This document shows, piece by piece, positions 50,332 to 60,099 of a stretch of DNA of 64,000 nucleotides. Source of the stretch: Verrucolacustris abundans (GTDB lineage: Bacteria > Verrucomicrobiota > Verrucomicrobiia > Methylacidiphilales > Verrucolacustridaceae); contig OZ239145.1 in assembly GCA_965194535.1 (NCBI GenBank), positions 1,981,412 through 2,045,411 on the forward strand, read 5' to 3'. The first letter of the stretch is position 1. The number at the start of each line of letters is the position of its first letter. The notes beneath the pieces were generated by a model, which saw nothing but the letters and a program-made list of their open reading frames with translations, was not told where the DNA came from and did no database searches. The translations under genes were made by a program, and so were the position numbers.

Positions 50332-52197
50332 CTATTTTCTCATCGCCCACACTGCCAGGGCGGAGATATCCGATGGATTCACTCCTGAAATTCTCGCTGC
50401 CTGACCGAAGGTTCTCGGCCTAACTTCCTTTAACTTCGCACGGGCCTCTTTTTTCAAACCCACCACACTCTCGTAATCGAAGTTTTCGGGAATATTTTTT
50501 CCTTCCATCTCCTTCAAGGTCGCAATCCGATCGATATCGCGGGCGACGTAGCCCGAATATTTCACATCTGCTTCAACTGCCTCCGCAATCTCCCCAGGCA
50601 TGCGCTGAAACTCCTCGGGGAGGTCGTTCCATGATATCTCGGGTCGACGCAGCCAATCCTCCAAAGTTTTACCCTCTCGTCGAGATGCGGTTAACCTGGC
50701 GCGACACGAATCGATTTGGGCTCTTCTCTCTTTCGTTCGACGAACCCGCTCGGCAGAAGCCAACCCCAACTCCCCTGCCCTTTCGGTCAGTCGCAAATCG
50801 GCATTATCTTGGCGGAGAAGCAGACGATACTCTGCGCGAGAGGTGAACATCCGATACGGCTCTCGAGTTCCCTTTGTGACCAAATCGTCAACCATCACTC
50901 CAATATATGACTCGTGCCGACCAAGCCTCCACGGCTCTGCCCCGCGTGACGCCAAGGCTGCGTTAATTCCCGCCAAAATCCCCTGCCCCGCCGCCTCCTC
51001 ATAGCCGGAGGTTCCATTCAGCTGCCCCGCAAAGTAAAGCCCTCGGACCAATTTCGTTTCCAAGCTTGGCCAGAGCTGAGTTGGCGGACAGAAATCGTAT
51101 TCAACCGCATATCCCGGCCTCAAAAACTCAGCTGCCCCGAGGCCTGGTATCGAGTGAATCATCTCTACCTGAACATCAAATGGAAGACTCGTTGAACATC
51201 CGTTCACGTAGAACTCGTTTGTATGCCTCCCCTCGGGCTCTAAAAATATCTGATGCCTCTCCTTGTCTGGGAACTTAACAATCTTGTCCTCTATAGATGG
51301 ACAGTATCTTGGCCCAACTCCTTGAATGACACCGCAATACAAAGGAGATCTAGATAGGTTTTTGCGTATTATCTGGGCTGTTATGTCGCTCGTGTAGGTA
51401 ATCCAGCATGGAATTTGTTCCACGTGGAACAGGCCGTCCTTCCAGTGGTTGAGGCTGAAAGTGTGATCCTCCCGGTGTTCGATCGAGTCGACCATGAAGC
51501 TGAAGTTTGGTGGCGGGTTGTCGCCGTTCTGTGGCTCAAGTTTTGAGAAATCGATGCTGCGCTTATTAAGTCTTGGAGGGGTGCCTGTTTTAAGTCTCTC
51601 GACCTGGAATCCTAGTTTTCTGAGTTCATCTGAAAATCCGCTTGTGCCGTCGCCCATTCTGCCGCCGGCAACGTTTCGATCTCCAACATGCATTAAAGCC
51701 TTTAAGAATGTTCCTGTGGTCAAAACGATCTTCTTAGCGTTAAGGCGAACCCCTAGGTTGGTAACTACGGCCCTAACCTCGCCGTCCTCGACGATTAGCT
51801 GGGCAATCTGACCCTGCTTAAGGTCCAGGTGCGGCTGATTTTCAAGGGCGAACTTCATTCTAAACTGATAGGCTTTCTTGTCGCACTGCGCTCGGGGGCC
51901 TCTTACGCTTGGCCCTTTGCTTGAATTTAGCATGCGCATCTGAATTGCTGTGGCATCGGTATTGATACCCATTTCACCTCCGAGCGCATCGATTTCGCGA
52001 ACGATGTGGCCCTTTGCCAGGCCGCCGATGGCTGGGTTGCAACTCATCTGGCCGACGGTGTCGAGATTCATCGTCAGAAGAAGCGTCTCACATCCCATTC
52101 GGGCGGACGCGAGAGCGGCCTCTATCCCAGCATGACCAGCCCCAATCACGATTACATCGTAATTCTTGGGGAAGACAAAATAGGATTCGGAGCCCAT
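50332..52197 (-). CDS. mnmG: tRNA uridine-5-carboxymethylaminomethyl modification enzyme MnmG (GidA)
   Basis: 621 aa, normal length. With MnmE it installs cmnm5 on U34 of certain tRNAs, using FAD and NADH. VIVIGAGHAGIEAALASARMG (16-36) is the FAD-binding fold, MSCNPAIGGLAKGHIVREID is the GidA signature, and GTFLKALMHVG follows. RPGYAVEYDF and GLYFAGQLNGTSGYEEAAGQG complete the family pattern. I set the start at MGSESYFVFPKNYDV (52197), because the 38 residues of the longer frame are not conserved. Confidence 0.96.
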   Translation of the reverse strand: MGSESYFVFPKNYDVIVIGAGHAGIEAALASARMGCETLLLTMNLDTVGQMSCNPAIGGLAKGHIVREIDALGGEMGINTDATAIQMRMLNSSKGPSVRGPRAQCDKKAYQFRMKFALENQPHLDLKQGQIAQLIVEDGEVRAVVTNLGVRLNAKKIVLTTGTFLKALMHVGDRNVAGGRMGDGTSGFSDELRKLGFQVERLKTGTPPRLNKRSIDFSKLEPQNGDNPPPNFSFMVDSIEHREDHTFSLNHWKDGLFHVEQIPCWITYTSDITAQIIRKNLSRSPLYCGVIQGVGPRYCPSIEDKIVKFPDKERHQIFLEPEGRHTNEFYVNGCSTSLPFDVQVEMIHSIPGLGAAEFLRPGYAVEYDFCPPTQLWPSLETKLVRGLYFAGQLNGTSGYEEAAGQGILAGINAALASRGAEPWRLGRHESYIGVMVDDLVTKGTREPYRMFTSRAEYRLLLRQDNADLRLTERAGELGLASAERVRRTKERRAQIDSCRARLTASRREGKTLEDWLRRPEISWNDLPEEFQRMPGEIAEAVEADVKYSGYVARDIDRIATLKEMEGKNIPENFDYESVVGLKKEARAKLKEVRPRTFGQAARISGVNPSDISALAVWAMRK

Positions 52198-52207
52198 AAA
52201 GGGTTTG

Positions 52208-52858
52208 CTAGATGGCAGGTGAGGGGAGGCGATCGGTAAAAATAGTCTTTGCCGCCGGAAGGCGGCCAGGGTGCTTTGCCTCGGAGTTCGGGAGCCCAAC
52301 CGGCAAAACAAGGGCGATTGCTATATTTTTATCTCCATCTACACCAATGATTTCCTTAACTTTAGCCTCATCCCACCCGTTAATATAGCAGGTGGAGTAG
52401 CCTTTTGATTGTGCGGCGAGGGCAAGGGTGGTTGCCATAATCATCGCATCTTTAATCGCGTATTCTCGCTCCCTTTCAGCCAAGCCTTTCTGAAAGCTTG
52501 GGGCGTTATCGCGAATCCAATCCGCAAATTTTTGGGGCCAAGCTCCTGAGGAGACTCCTGTTTTAAGAATCTCGTCCATATGTTTTTCCCAGCCTCGAAT
52601 TGAAACTGAAAAAACAAATGTGACTGGAGCTTCGAGAATCTGTTTTTGCCCCCATGCCGCCGCGGAAAGAGCCTCTTTCTGGGCCATAGAACGAATCATA
52701 ACAACTCGGGTGGGCTGAAAGTTCCACGAGGAGGGAGCATCCTGCATCAAGGAGAGAAGCTCCTGAAGCACACCCTCCGGGATAGGGTCATTCTTAAAAG
52801 ATTTTATACTACGCCGGGCACGGATCGATTCAGCGGTTGTAAGATCGGATTTGTTCAT
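52208..52858 (-). CDS. Nitroreductase family protein
   Basis: 216-aa FMN-dependent oxidoreductase. IRARRSIKSFKNDPIPEGVL is the FMN-binding N-terminus, LMQDAPSSWNFQPTRVVMI the next block, and ALAAQSKGYSTCYINGWDEAKVKEIIG the C-terminal one. The start at MNKSDLTTAESI is preferred over one nine codons upstream. It ends 10 bases before mnmG. Substrate unknown. Confidence 0.9.
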   Translation of the reverse strand: MNKSDLTTAESIRARRSIKSFKNDPIPEGVLQELLSLMQDAPSSWNFQPTRVVMIRSMAQKEALSAAAWGQKQILEAPVTFVFSVSIRGWEKHMDEILKTGVSSGAWPQKFADWIRDNAPSFQKGLAEREREYAIKDAMIMATTLALAAQSKGYSTCYINGWDEAKVKEIIGVDGDKNIAIALVLPVGLPNSEAKHPGRLPAAKTIFTDRLPSPAI

Positions 52859-52931
52859 CACGAAACAGTATCTGAAAAGACCCAAAAATGAAAGCCGGGG
52901 AAGGTCAGCCCCTTGGAGTCCAAGCCCGGGG

Positions 52932-54707
52932 TTACCGTGCCGTGAAAAGCTCTTCGATCGTGTGGAGATCAGCGTGTTCCGACTGAATAGCCCAGAGCTT
53001 TGCGTAAAGACCGCCCAAGCGAATCAAGGACTCATGATTTCCGAGCTCAAGGATTCGTCCTGCATCCACGACTGCAATTTTGTCTGCCTTACGAACGGTC
53101 GAAAGCCTATGCGCAACGACAATGCTGGTTCTACCCGCGAGAAGATGATCTAGGGCCATCTGAATCTGCTTTTCGGTTGCTGTATCAACGCTGGCGGTAG
53201 CCTCATCGAGAATGAGAACGGGCGGATCCTTAAGCAAAGCGCGCGCAATGGAGAGCCGTTGGCGTTCCCCTGCGCTTAGTCGAACCCCCCGCTCGCCGAC
53301 TTTCGAATTCCACCCATCTGCCAACGCTTGAACAAAGTCCAGAGCACAGGCAGCACGCAAAACTTTTTCAATTTCAACATCCGTGGCATGAGGTTTTCCC
53401 AGCTCTAAGTTTTCACGAATGGTTGCCTGGAACAAAAAGGGCTCCTGAGTCACAACTCCAACCTCGCGACGTAAATCCTTCAGAGAAATTAGGGGAAGGG
53501 GAACTCCGTCCAGAAGAACCTCTCCGCTCGTCGGGTCGTGAAACCGGGCCACAAGCGTGGCGAGCGTAGTTTTGCCCGCTCCTGTTGGCCCGACGAGGGC
53601 GAGGGAAGTCCCAGCGGGAATTTGGAGATCGATGCCGTGCAAAACCTCTCTGCCCGTTCGGTAGGAGAAGTGAATATTTTTGAAAATGACCTCCCGAGCC
53701 GAACCTTTACGAGGCGGCAAAGTGCGTAATGGAGAAGTGGCAATGTGACCGGGTTCGGGCTCTGCATCTAAAATTGCAAATACGCGTTCCCCGGCAGCTC
53801 GTCCGGCTTGAATCAGCTGATTCAAGCTGTGAAGCCGACTCACAGGTTCGTAAAACATTCCCACATAAAGCAAAAAGGCAACGAGCTCTCCGACTGCCAT
53901 TTTTCCTTCGAGAACCGACCTTCCCCCTACCCACAGAACGAGACATGTTCCTGCCGCGGCAAACCATGCCATGGAGGGAGAGTAAAAAGCCCAGGCCTTC
54001 ATAATCCCCAAAGAGGCGGTGCGAACGTCTTGTGCAACTTTTTCAAATCGGTTCGCACCTTCTTCAAGCCAACCATACGTTTTGATCTGCCTCATGCCTT
54101 GAAGATGATCCATTAAGAGGGAATTCATGGCCGAGGAGGCCTTGCGCTGAACCCGATAGCGAGGGTGCGCCGTCAGGGTGTAGTACAATGCACCAGCGGC
54201 GAGAAAGGGGATGGGCGCCAAAGACCAGGCGGCGAGAAGGGGATCAATTCGAAAAAGAATGATTCCAACGCCGAAAAGCTGAAGGAGGGCGATCAGGCCT
54301 TGTTCGATACCATCGATCAACATTCGCTCCATGTTCATCACGTCCTCACTGACACGGGTGAGCAGATCTCCGCTGGAACGGTGATCGTACCAAGAGGTAG
54401 ATAGACGCTGAAAGGCGGAGTAAAGATCCCGTCGAAGATCGAGAATCACCTTCTGCTCAAAAAGATTGTTGAGGAGGATTCGGAGAGCATTAAGCCCGTC
54501 GCGGCCGAGAAAAACGAGGAGGAGAAGTCCGACTAACCAAGGAAGCCTATCTCCTTGTCCCTTGGCAATGACGTCATCAATCAGAACTCCCGTAAGGCGG
54601 GGATATACAAGCCCCAGCAAGGTTGAAACAAGGGCCGCAGCTACCGTCCCAATGGCATATCCAGGATATTTGCGAAGGTAGCTGGCAATACGCAGGGCAG
54701 TGGACAT
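52932..54707 (-). CDS. ABC exporter, half transporter (multidrug/lipid type)
   Basis: 591 aa with six membrane helices then an ATPase domain. Walker A is ALVGPTGAGKTTLATLV, the signature RLSAGERQRLSIARALL, Walker B PVLILDEATASVD and the switch His VVAHRLS. The coupling helix region QKVILDLRRDLYSAFQRLS is typical of this exporter family. It works as a homodimer in the inner membrane. Substrate unknown. Second such exporter in the window (the other is 32666-34555). Confidence 0.9.
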   Translation of the reverse strand: MSTALRIASYLRKYPGYAIGTVAAALVSTLLGLVYPRLTGVLIDDVIAKGQGDRLPWLVGLLLLVFLGRDGLNALRILLNNLFEQKVILDLRRDLYSAFQRLSTSWYDHRSSGDLLTRVSEDVMNMERMLIDGIEQGLIALLQLFGVGIILFRIDPLLAAWSLAPIPFLAAGALYYTLTAHPRYRVQRKASSAMNSLLMDHLQGMRQIKTYGWLEEGANRFEKVAQDVRTASLGIMKAWAFYSPSMAWFAAAGTCLVLWVGGRSVLEGKMAVGELVAFLLYVGMFYEPVSRLHSLNQLIQAGRAAGERVFAILDAEPEPGHIATSPLRTLPPRKGSAREVIFKNIHFSYRTGREVLHGIDLQIPAGTSLALVGPTGAGKTTLATLVARFHDPTSGEVLLDGVPLPLISLKDLRREVGVVTQEPFLFQATIRENLELGKPHATDVEIEKVLRAACALDFVQALADGWNSKVGERGVRLSAGERQRLSIARALLKDPPVLILDEATASVDTATEKQIQMALDHLLAGRTSIVVAHRLSTVRKADKIAVVDAGRILELGNHESLIRLGGLYAKLWAIQSEHADLHTIEELFTAR

Positions 54708-54756
54708 GGGTCGAAAGAGTAGCCCGATCCGCTCGGGTAGCCAATGAGAGAGGAAA

Positions 54757-55719
54757 CTAGGCGGCTTCCGCGAGTCCTAAAGTTTTCAAAAGGGCGCGAT
54801 CGTCCGATTCCTCGGGGTTGGGTGCGGTCAGGAGTTTGTCCCCAAAAAAGATAGAGTTTGCGCCTGCGTAGAAACAGAGCGCTTGGGCTTCGCGAGTCAG
54901 AACTGTGCGCCCCGCGCTTAGTCTGATTCGAGCCCGTGGAAGGGCAATCCGAGTCGTAGCGATGAGTCGGACCAGTTCGAACACATCAACGGGTTTTTGG
55001 TCTGCAAGTGGAGTGCCCTCTTGGGGCATGAGACAGTTGATCGGAACACTTTCAGGGGAGGGGTCAAAACCACATAGAACTTCGAGCATTTTAAGGCGAT
55101 CGTCCTCAGTCTCTCCCATTCCAAGGATAGCTCCACAGCAAACTGCCATCCCCGCTTTCTGCACGGAGCGAATTGTCCTTAGGCGATCTTCAAAAGAGTG
55201 GGTCGTAACGATGTTGCGATAGTGGTCAGGGGAGGTGTCGAGGTTGTGATTGTAGGCGGTCACTCCGGCATCTTTGAGTTGGCGGGCTGCCTCATCGGTG
55301 AGTTGTCCCAATGTGACACACACCTCCATGCCGAGCTGTTTCACGTCCCGCACGATATTGAGAACCGACTCGAACTTGGCCTCGCCCTCGCGGACACCCT
55401 TCCAGGCAGCCCCCATGCAGAAGCGCCCAGCGCCTGCAGCTTTGGCCTCGCGCGCTTCCGCTAGCACCGCATCGCGCTCCATGAGTGGCTGGGCTTTTAC
55501 CCCTGTTGTGTAGCGCGCACTTTGGGCGCAGTAACCGCAGTCCTCACTGCAACCCCCCGTTTTGATACTCAGCAGGCGACACAGTTGAACCCCTTCTTTT
55601 TCGGCCCAATGCTCTCGATGAACAGCGCGAGAGTTGTCCAAGAGGGTGAAAAGAGGCTGACGATAGATTGGAGAAAGCTGGGAAAAGAGTTTGGGGGTAT
55701 GCATGCCAAGAGAAGCCAT
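54757..55719 (-). CDS. bioB: Biotin synthase
   Basis: 320 aa radical-SAM enzyme converting dethiobiotin to biotin. The [4Fe-4S] cysteines are Cys-57, Cys-61 and Cys-64 in GGCSEDCGYCAQS. GMEVCVTLGQLTDEAARQLK and AYNHNLDTSPDHYRNI are substrate-side blocks, and RIRLSAGRTVLTREAQALCF supplies the Arg for the [2Fe-2S] cluster. A second ATG at 55704 is possible. No other bio genes are adjacent. Confidence 0.96.
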   Translation of the reverse strand: MASLGMHTPKLFSQLSPIYRQPLFTLLDNSRAVHREHWAEKEGVQLCRLLSIKTGGCSEDCGYCAQSARYTTGVKAQPLMERDAVLAEAREAKAAGAGRFCMGAAWKGVREGEAKFESVLNIVRDVKQLGMEVCVTLGQLTDEAARQLKDAGVTAYNHNLDTSPDHYRNIVTTHSFEDRLRTIRSVQKAGMAVCCGAILGMGETEDDRLKMLEVLCGFDPSPESVPINCLMPQEGTPLADQKPVDVFELVRLIATTRIALPRARIRLSAGRTVLTREAQALCFYAGANSIFFGDKLLTAPNPEESDDRALLKTLGLAEAA

Positions 55720-55795
55720 CCCGTGAAGGTGGCGAAAAGCTAGGATAAGGTCAAAAACTGATTGCGTACACGGGCCGTGAGAGGAGAATTATCCT

Positions 55796-56320
55796 ATGAC
55801 AAAACAGATTCAATTAACCCTACTTCTTGTAGCCCTGCTCGGGCTTCATGTTCCCTCAACGGTCCGTGCGGACTACTTTGGCAAGCTCGAGCCTCGACTC
55901 ATCCAGGTAACCAACGGAAAAAAGGGTGACTATAAAAAACCCGCTACCAATCCAAAGTATGTCGCCATTTACTATTCGGCGCACTGGTGTCCTCCTTGCA
56001 GGGCGTTCACCCCAAAACTTGTGGAGTGGTATAAAGAATTCAAGCCGAAGCATGAGGATTTTGAGTTGGTCTTTGCAAGTAGCGATAAATCGGAAGAGGC
56101 TCAGATCGAATACATGAAAGAAACGGGCATGCCGTGGCCTGCCATGAAGTTTGGAACCAGCAAAGGCCCGGAGGTTGGAAAATATGCAGCAAGCGGGATC
56201 CCTTATTTGGTTTTGATCGACCAGAATGGAAAAGACCTAACAGGACAAAAAGATAACGAGTGGCAACATCCTCAAGGGGTTCTTCCGAAGATTGAAGAGA
56301 TTGTTGGAGGCAAAAAGTAG
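55796..56320 (+). CDS. Exported thioredoxin-like protein (nucleoredoxin type)
   Basis: 174 aa. A signal peptide covers residues 1-25. The redox motif WCPPC is at 64-68 (AIYYSAHWCPPCRAFTPKL), and the cis-Pro strand is ASGIPYLVLIDQNGKDLTG. VFASSDKSEEAQIEYMKETG is typical of nucleoredoxin-like proteins. It probably works in the periplasm on disulfides. The stop overlaps the start of the next small gene by one base. Confidence 0.9.
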   Translation: MTKQIQLTLLLVALLGLHVPSTVRADYFGKLEPRLIQVTNGKKGDYKKPATNPKYVAIYYSAHWCPPCRAFTPKLVEWYKEFKPKHEDFELVFASSDKSEEAQIEYMKETGMPWPAMKFGTSKGPEVGKYAASGIPYLVLIDQNGKDLTGQKDNEWQHPQGVLPKIEEIVGGKK

Positions 56321-56595
56321 TGCGTCGCGTTTTCTACCTATGCCTTTTGCTATCCTTACCGGGCGCTGCTTGGGCAGAGAGCTACGCTGATTATGTGGCC
56401 CGTCATAAACGGATCCAAAAGATGGTCAATCCGATGAATGTGCCTGTCGCGAATGCGCTGAATGACCAGTGGGATGCAAACCCACAATACGCCAACCCAA
56501 ACAACCGAGTTTCGACTCCTGGGCCTAAAAAATTCTATATTAAGTCGTCCCGTGACGATCAGGGCCGAGTGACCTGCATTCCAAGACCTAGATAG
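56320..56595 (+). CDS. Small exported protein of unknown function
   Basis: 91 aa from a GTG overlapping the thioredoxin-like stop. MRRVFYLCLLLSLPGAAWAES is a clear signal peptide with an AWA cleavage motif. The mature 70 residues are rich in Asn, Pro and Arg and carry one Cys near the end (GRVTCIPRPR), so it might be a partner or substrate of the upstream thioredoxin-like protein. The 3' end overlaps the convergent deacetylase gene by 37 bases. No family recognised. Confidence 0.6.
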   Translation: MRRVFYLCLLLSLPGAAWAESYADYVARHKRIQKMVNPMNVPVANALNDQWDANPQYANPNNRVSTPGPKKFYIKSSRDDQGRVTCIPRPR

Positions 56596-57344
56596 CTCCC
56601 CACGGGGGTAAACCTGCCGAACCGTTCAAGGCCATGGCAAAGCTTGGTCATCCGGCGAATTCTTTCTGTCTGAGGACGGCGGGTTAGCCAACGTGGCATT
56701 TCAGGCTCGGGCAAGGCAGAAAGTTCCCAGGGGTGAAAATAGAGGCAAAGGAGTCCGTCGTGCTGGAGAACTTTCGCACACAAAGCCAAGTAGAGGGGTA
56801 AAGGCAAAATATGGAAACTGGCCCAAAACAGGGGAAAGCGGATTCCTGGCAAAACTGCGGCAGGGACTTCCCAAAGCGAACCGATCTGAAACGGCCGACG
56901 TGGTTCCCGACGATGATCGTACCGACCCGGGATCCAAGTCGGGTTCAGAGATGCATCATAACGAAATCCAGCCTGGGTAATCTCCTCTTTGTTGATTTTT
57001 CGAAGCCGTGGAGAGCGAAAGCCATCTACCCCCTGACCGGAAATCTCCTGCAAAAGGGTGCGGCTACTCAAAAGTTGCAGGTCGTCTCCCGGACGGTGAG
57101 ACCACCCGTGGGAAGCGATCTCATGGCCACGCGCCGCCGTTTGACGAAGAAGTTCGGGGGCACACTGAGCGAGCCGGGCGGTACAAAACGTTGTACCTGG
57201 AAATTTCCACTCCTTAGTAAGGCCCAGCCACTCCTCCCAAATTTCCCGTCCCCGGCTCAACCCGTGATCGGGCAGGGGAGGGGCTCCAAAATCGGCCGGT
57301 GCGTCATACTCCTCAACATCCCACGTCAGGAGAATGGAATTCAT
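56559..57344 (-). CDS. Polysaccharide deacetylase family protein
   Basis: 261 aa. LTWDVEEYD holds the metal/catalytic Asp pair, GHEIASHGWSHR the two zinc histidines, GFRSPRL the catalytic Arg region and YFHPWEL the last motif. The pattern is close to deacetylases linked to exopolysaccharide loci. I chose MNSILLTWDVEEYD (57344), which overlaps the GT2 stop as ATGA. It should remove N-acetyl groups from a glycan or glycolipid. Confidence 0.87.
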   Translation of the reverse strand: MNSILLTWDVEEYDAPADFGAPPLPDHGLSRGREIWEEWLGLTKEWKFPGTTFCTARLAQCAPELLRQTAARGHEIASHGWSHRPGDDLQLLSSRTLLQEISGQGVDGFRSPRLRKINKEEITQAGFRYDASLNPTWIPGRYDHRREPRRPFQIGSLWEVPAAVLPGIRFPLFWASFHILPLPLYLALCAKVLQHDGLLCLYFHPWELSALPEPEMPRWLTRRPQTERIRRMTKLCHGLERFGRFTPVGSYLGLGMQVTRP

Positions 57345-58081
57345 TCGCGAAAGCGGTAGGCCCCCGTCCATGACCACCAACGGATCAAAAGAAGCTCCTT
57401 GAAACATCTAAGAGAGTCGCAAAGAAGCTTCACGCGGGAGGTCTTGTAGGTATGCTGGCCCGAGACCTGAGCAGGGATCTGTCCCACGCGCAGGCCGAGC
57501 TTGCGACAGAGGTAGAGAAGTTCCACATCGAAGGCAAAGTCAGTAAGCTTTTGTTTCGCGAAAAGCCGTTCGGCTGCTTGGCGTTGGAACCCCTTCAAGC
57601 CTGCCTGGGTATCAGGGTAGTCGATTCCAAGGAGATAACAGGCCAAGCGGTTAAATCCCCAACCTAAAAAAGCTCGTCGGGCAGGCAGTCCCCCGTGTGC
57701 CTGAGGGGCCATGGAACGAGATCCAATGACCACATCGTGGTCGTTGAGCGACTCCGCCAGCGGAGTCAGGTGGTCGATCGAATAAGCCAAATCTCCATCC
57801 ATAAACATCAGGCGCTCCTCCTTGGCGCCTTGAAACCCCTGCCGTATTGCCATCCCTTTGCCGCCATTTTTCGGCAAGATCATTACCTCCGCGTTTTTGA
57901 GTGGCTTCAAATGCCTCTTGAAAGCGTCCCCTGTACCGTCCTCGGAACCATCATCCACAACGACCACCCGCAATTGAGGATTTTTACGGATCGCCTCCTC
58001 CACGCTTTCAGAAACATCCTTCACGAGATGCCGTTCGTTATGAACTGGAAGGACGAGCCTCTGATTCAATGTCGACGTCAT
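57341..58081 (-). CDS. GT2 glycosyltransferase, polyprenyl-phosphate-sugar synthase type
   Basis: 246 aa DPM1-like glycosyltransferase. LVLPVHNERHLVKDVSESV, VVVDDGSEDGTGDAF, ILPKNGGKGMAIRQGF and LMFMDGDLAYSIDHL (metal site) are all present. It should transfer a sugar from a nucleotide to undecaprenyl phosphate. ATGA-coupled to the deacetylase. About 150 bases upstream (58082-58230) hold no gene. Confidence 0.9.
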   Translation of the reverse strand: MTSTLNQRLVLPVHNERHLVKDVSESVEEAIRKNPQLRVVVVDDGSEDGTGDAFKRHLKPLKNAEVMILPKNGGKGMAIRQGFQGAKEERLMFMDGDLAYSIDHLTPLAESLNDHDVVIGSRSMAPQAHGGLPARRAFLGWGFNRLACYLLGIDYPDTQAGLKGFQRQAAERLFAKQKLTDFAFDVELLYLCRKLGLRVGQIPAQVSGQHTYKTSRVKLLCDSLRCFKELLLIRWWSWTGAYRFRE

Positions 58082-58230
58082 GAAGCAATTGCTACGCTAC
58101 TAGAACCTATTAGCCGAGAGCTAGGGAATTAATCATACAAAGATATCTATACAATTAGAGTGCGTGCGCAGTGAGACGCCGTGCTCTTGGGGTCCAGGGA
58201 AATATTTATCGCGCCGGTCGCGAGCTGTCT

Positions 58231-58965
58231 TTAGATCAGCCTTCGGAAGAGATTTTTAAGATTTCGACTCTCATACCGAGCCGTCCACCGCTTTAACTCG
58301 AAAAGGGGTGTGTCAGGCAAATTGACCCCGCGATGCATGGTGACGGCGGTTTTGAATCCCGCTTCACGAACCAACTCCACAGTGGTTTCATTATAATCTC
58401 CAAAGGGGTAGGCAAAATGATCCATAGGAAGGCCAAAGCGATCTTCCAACTTTTTTTTGCTCGCGAAGATTTCCTCCTTGGCCTGATCGCGCGAAAGAAA
58501 GGAAAGTCGAGGATGAGTACAGGTGTGGGCACCAATCTGATGCCCTGCAGCCAGCCACTCACGAACCTGCGGCTCGTCCATTAGGGGATCCGCCTCTCCA
58601 CCCTCCCGCGCCTCCCAATCACTCGTTTGGCCAAGTCGATCTGCCACAAGATAGTTGATGGCTTGGACGCCGACTTTTTTCATCAAAGGAACAGCCTCGA
58701 TCAGGTTGCTCACAAAGCCGTCGTCGAAAGTGATCGTGATGGTTTCTTTTTTTGAAACATCAGAACAACCAAAAAAAGAGGCGGTTAGGCCTGCCTGTGT
58801 AATTTCACTCATCTGACGCAAAAAGAGTTCAGGCTCCAAATAAAGGCCCTTGATCCGAGCCCGTTTCGGGGGCGGAGCGATTTTATGATAACAGAGAATC
58901 GGGTGTCCCTCTTGAAAAAGGCCCCGAAACGGGGCGAGCTCGGTGTAGTAGTGGGGCAGAGTCAT
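58231..58965 (-). CDS. Polysaccharide deacetylase
   Basis: 244 aa NodB-type enzyme. ILCYHKIAPPPKRARIKGLY starts the domain, TITITFDDGFVSNL holds the metal Asp, GAHTCTHPRLSFL the zinc His pair, and FAYPFGDYNETT the next block. It begins 10 bases after the upstream GT9 gene, so the two are one unit. It may act on cell-wall or surface glycan amino sugars. Confidence 0.9.
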   Translation of the reverse strand: MTLPHYYTELAPFRGLFQEGHPILCYHKIAPPPKRARIKGLYLEPELFLRQMSEITQAGLTASFFGCSDVSKKETITITFDDGFVSNLIEAVPLMKKVGVQAINYLVADRLGQTSDWEAREGGEADPLMDEPQVREWLAAGHQIGAHTCTHPRLSFLSRDQAKEEIFASKKKLEDRFGLPMDHFAYPFGDYNETTVELVREAGFKTAVTMHRGVNLPDTPLFELKRWTARYESRNLKNLFRRLI

Positions 58966-58975
58966 GCGCTTTAAC

Positions 58976-60013
58976 TTATAATTTTTGTTCCAAGGCCGCG
59001 AGTACGTCTTGCGCCACCTCTTGGGGTGTAATTAGCGACAAGCAGAGGGGTCGACTTTCAAAGCATTTATTTTTACCTGTCTCGTTACACGGACATTTTT
59101 TTATGAGAGCGCGATGCTTCGAGCCGCGTGGAACCCAACCTGGGCGACCGACCGACTCACGAAAAAGCGAGACGGTGGGTTTGCCCAGCGCCATAGCCAG
59201 ATGGAGAACTCCGGAGTCGAGACCCACATGCAAAGTCGCCCGCTCAAGAAGGGCGGACAATCGGGACATTGGCATGGGATTGAAAAAGATTCGTAGCCTT
59301 TCGTCCTGAACCAATGAGACGAGATCGGCTTGTCGGGCAATTTCCCGCTCCGACCCTGACCCAGTGGAAACAAATTTGGTTTGCGGGGATTTCTTCCAAA
59401 CCTGCCGGAGGGTTTCCGCCCAGAAATCGAGAGGCCACTCATTTAGGGGTGAACTAGCAGCGCTGATCGAAAAATGGATGGTTGAGGGGGAGATCTGGCT
59501 TGTGGCCCACGAGTGATCATCCAATGGAATCTGCCACGCCCAGCCTGGGTTGCTCCCCAACCAACCCAACTCCTGAAGAACGGAGAGTCTTTGTTGATAG
59601 ACGGGGTTAGCTCGGTCCCTCTGGGAGATCGTCTGGGTGAGTCGACACCTCGCAAACCAGGAGTTGCGGCCCGTGAGATGGGCAATGCGATCTCGGGCGC
59701 CACTCCAGCCTGTACAAAAGAGATTTCGATCGGAGCCTACAAAGGATATCGCCCCGTCGTACTTCTGCGCGCGGATATCTCTAAGTGTCTCTAAGTGCCT
59801 CCAAGGAGGGGGACTGGGTTTGCTCAAGTGAACCACCCAGACTCGATTCACCTCAGGAACCATTCCAAGGAGGTCTTGGCCTACATTTGTAGTGAGGACA
59901 TCCACCTGCGCCCCAGCTTGGGCGAGTGCACGGATTGCGGGGATCGAGTGGACGGTATCTCCCAAAAAACCAAGATCGACTACCAGGACCTTTTTCCATG
60001 AGGGAAGGGGCAT
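58976..60013 (-). CDS. GT9 family glycosyltransferase (heptosyltransferase type)
   Basis: 345 aa. VLVVDLGFLGDTVHSIPAIR is the heptosyltransferase start, and HFSISAASSPLNEWPLDFWA the nucleotide-binding region. HVGLDSGVLHLAMALGKPTV is the signature that contacts ADP-heptose. The ORF runs further upstream, but MPLPSWKKVLVVD (60013) is the normal N-terminus and the extra residues look non-coding. Involved in LPS core synthesis at the membrane. Confidence 0.9.
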   Translation of the reverse strand: MPLPSWKKVLVVDLGFLGDTVHSIPAIRALAQAGAQVDVLTTNVGQDLLGMVPEVNRVWVVHLSKPSPPPWRHLETLRDIRAQKYDGAISFVGSDRNLFCTGWSGARDRIAHLTGRNSWFARCRLTQTISQRDRANPVYQQRLSVLQELGWLGSNPGWAWQIPLDDHSWATSQISPSTIHFSISAASSPLNEWPLDFWAETLRQVWKKSPQTKFVSTGSGSEREIARQADLVSLVQDERLRIFFNPMPMSRLSALLERATLHVGLDSGVLHLAMALGKPTVSLFRESVGRPGWVPRGSKHRALIKKCPCNETGKNKCFESRPLCLSLITPQEVAQDVLAALEQKL

Positions 60014-60099
60014 GGGGGTAGTTTCGGGCAGAGATGAGAAATGGCCAACCCAGAAACGCCGCCTTGGCCGATTCGAGAAAATAGAACAAGATCCACGTG

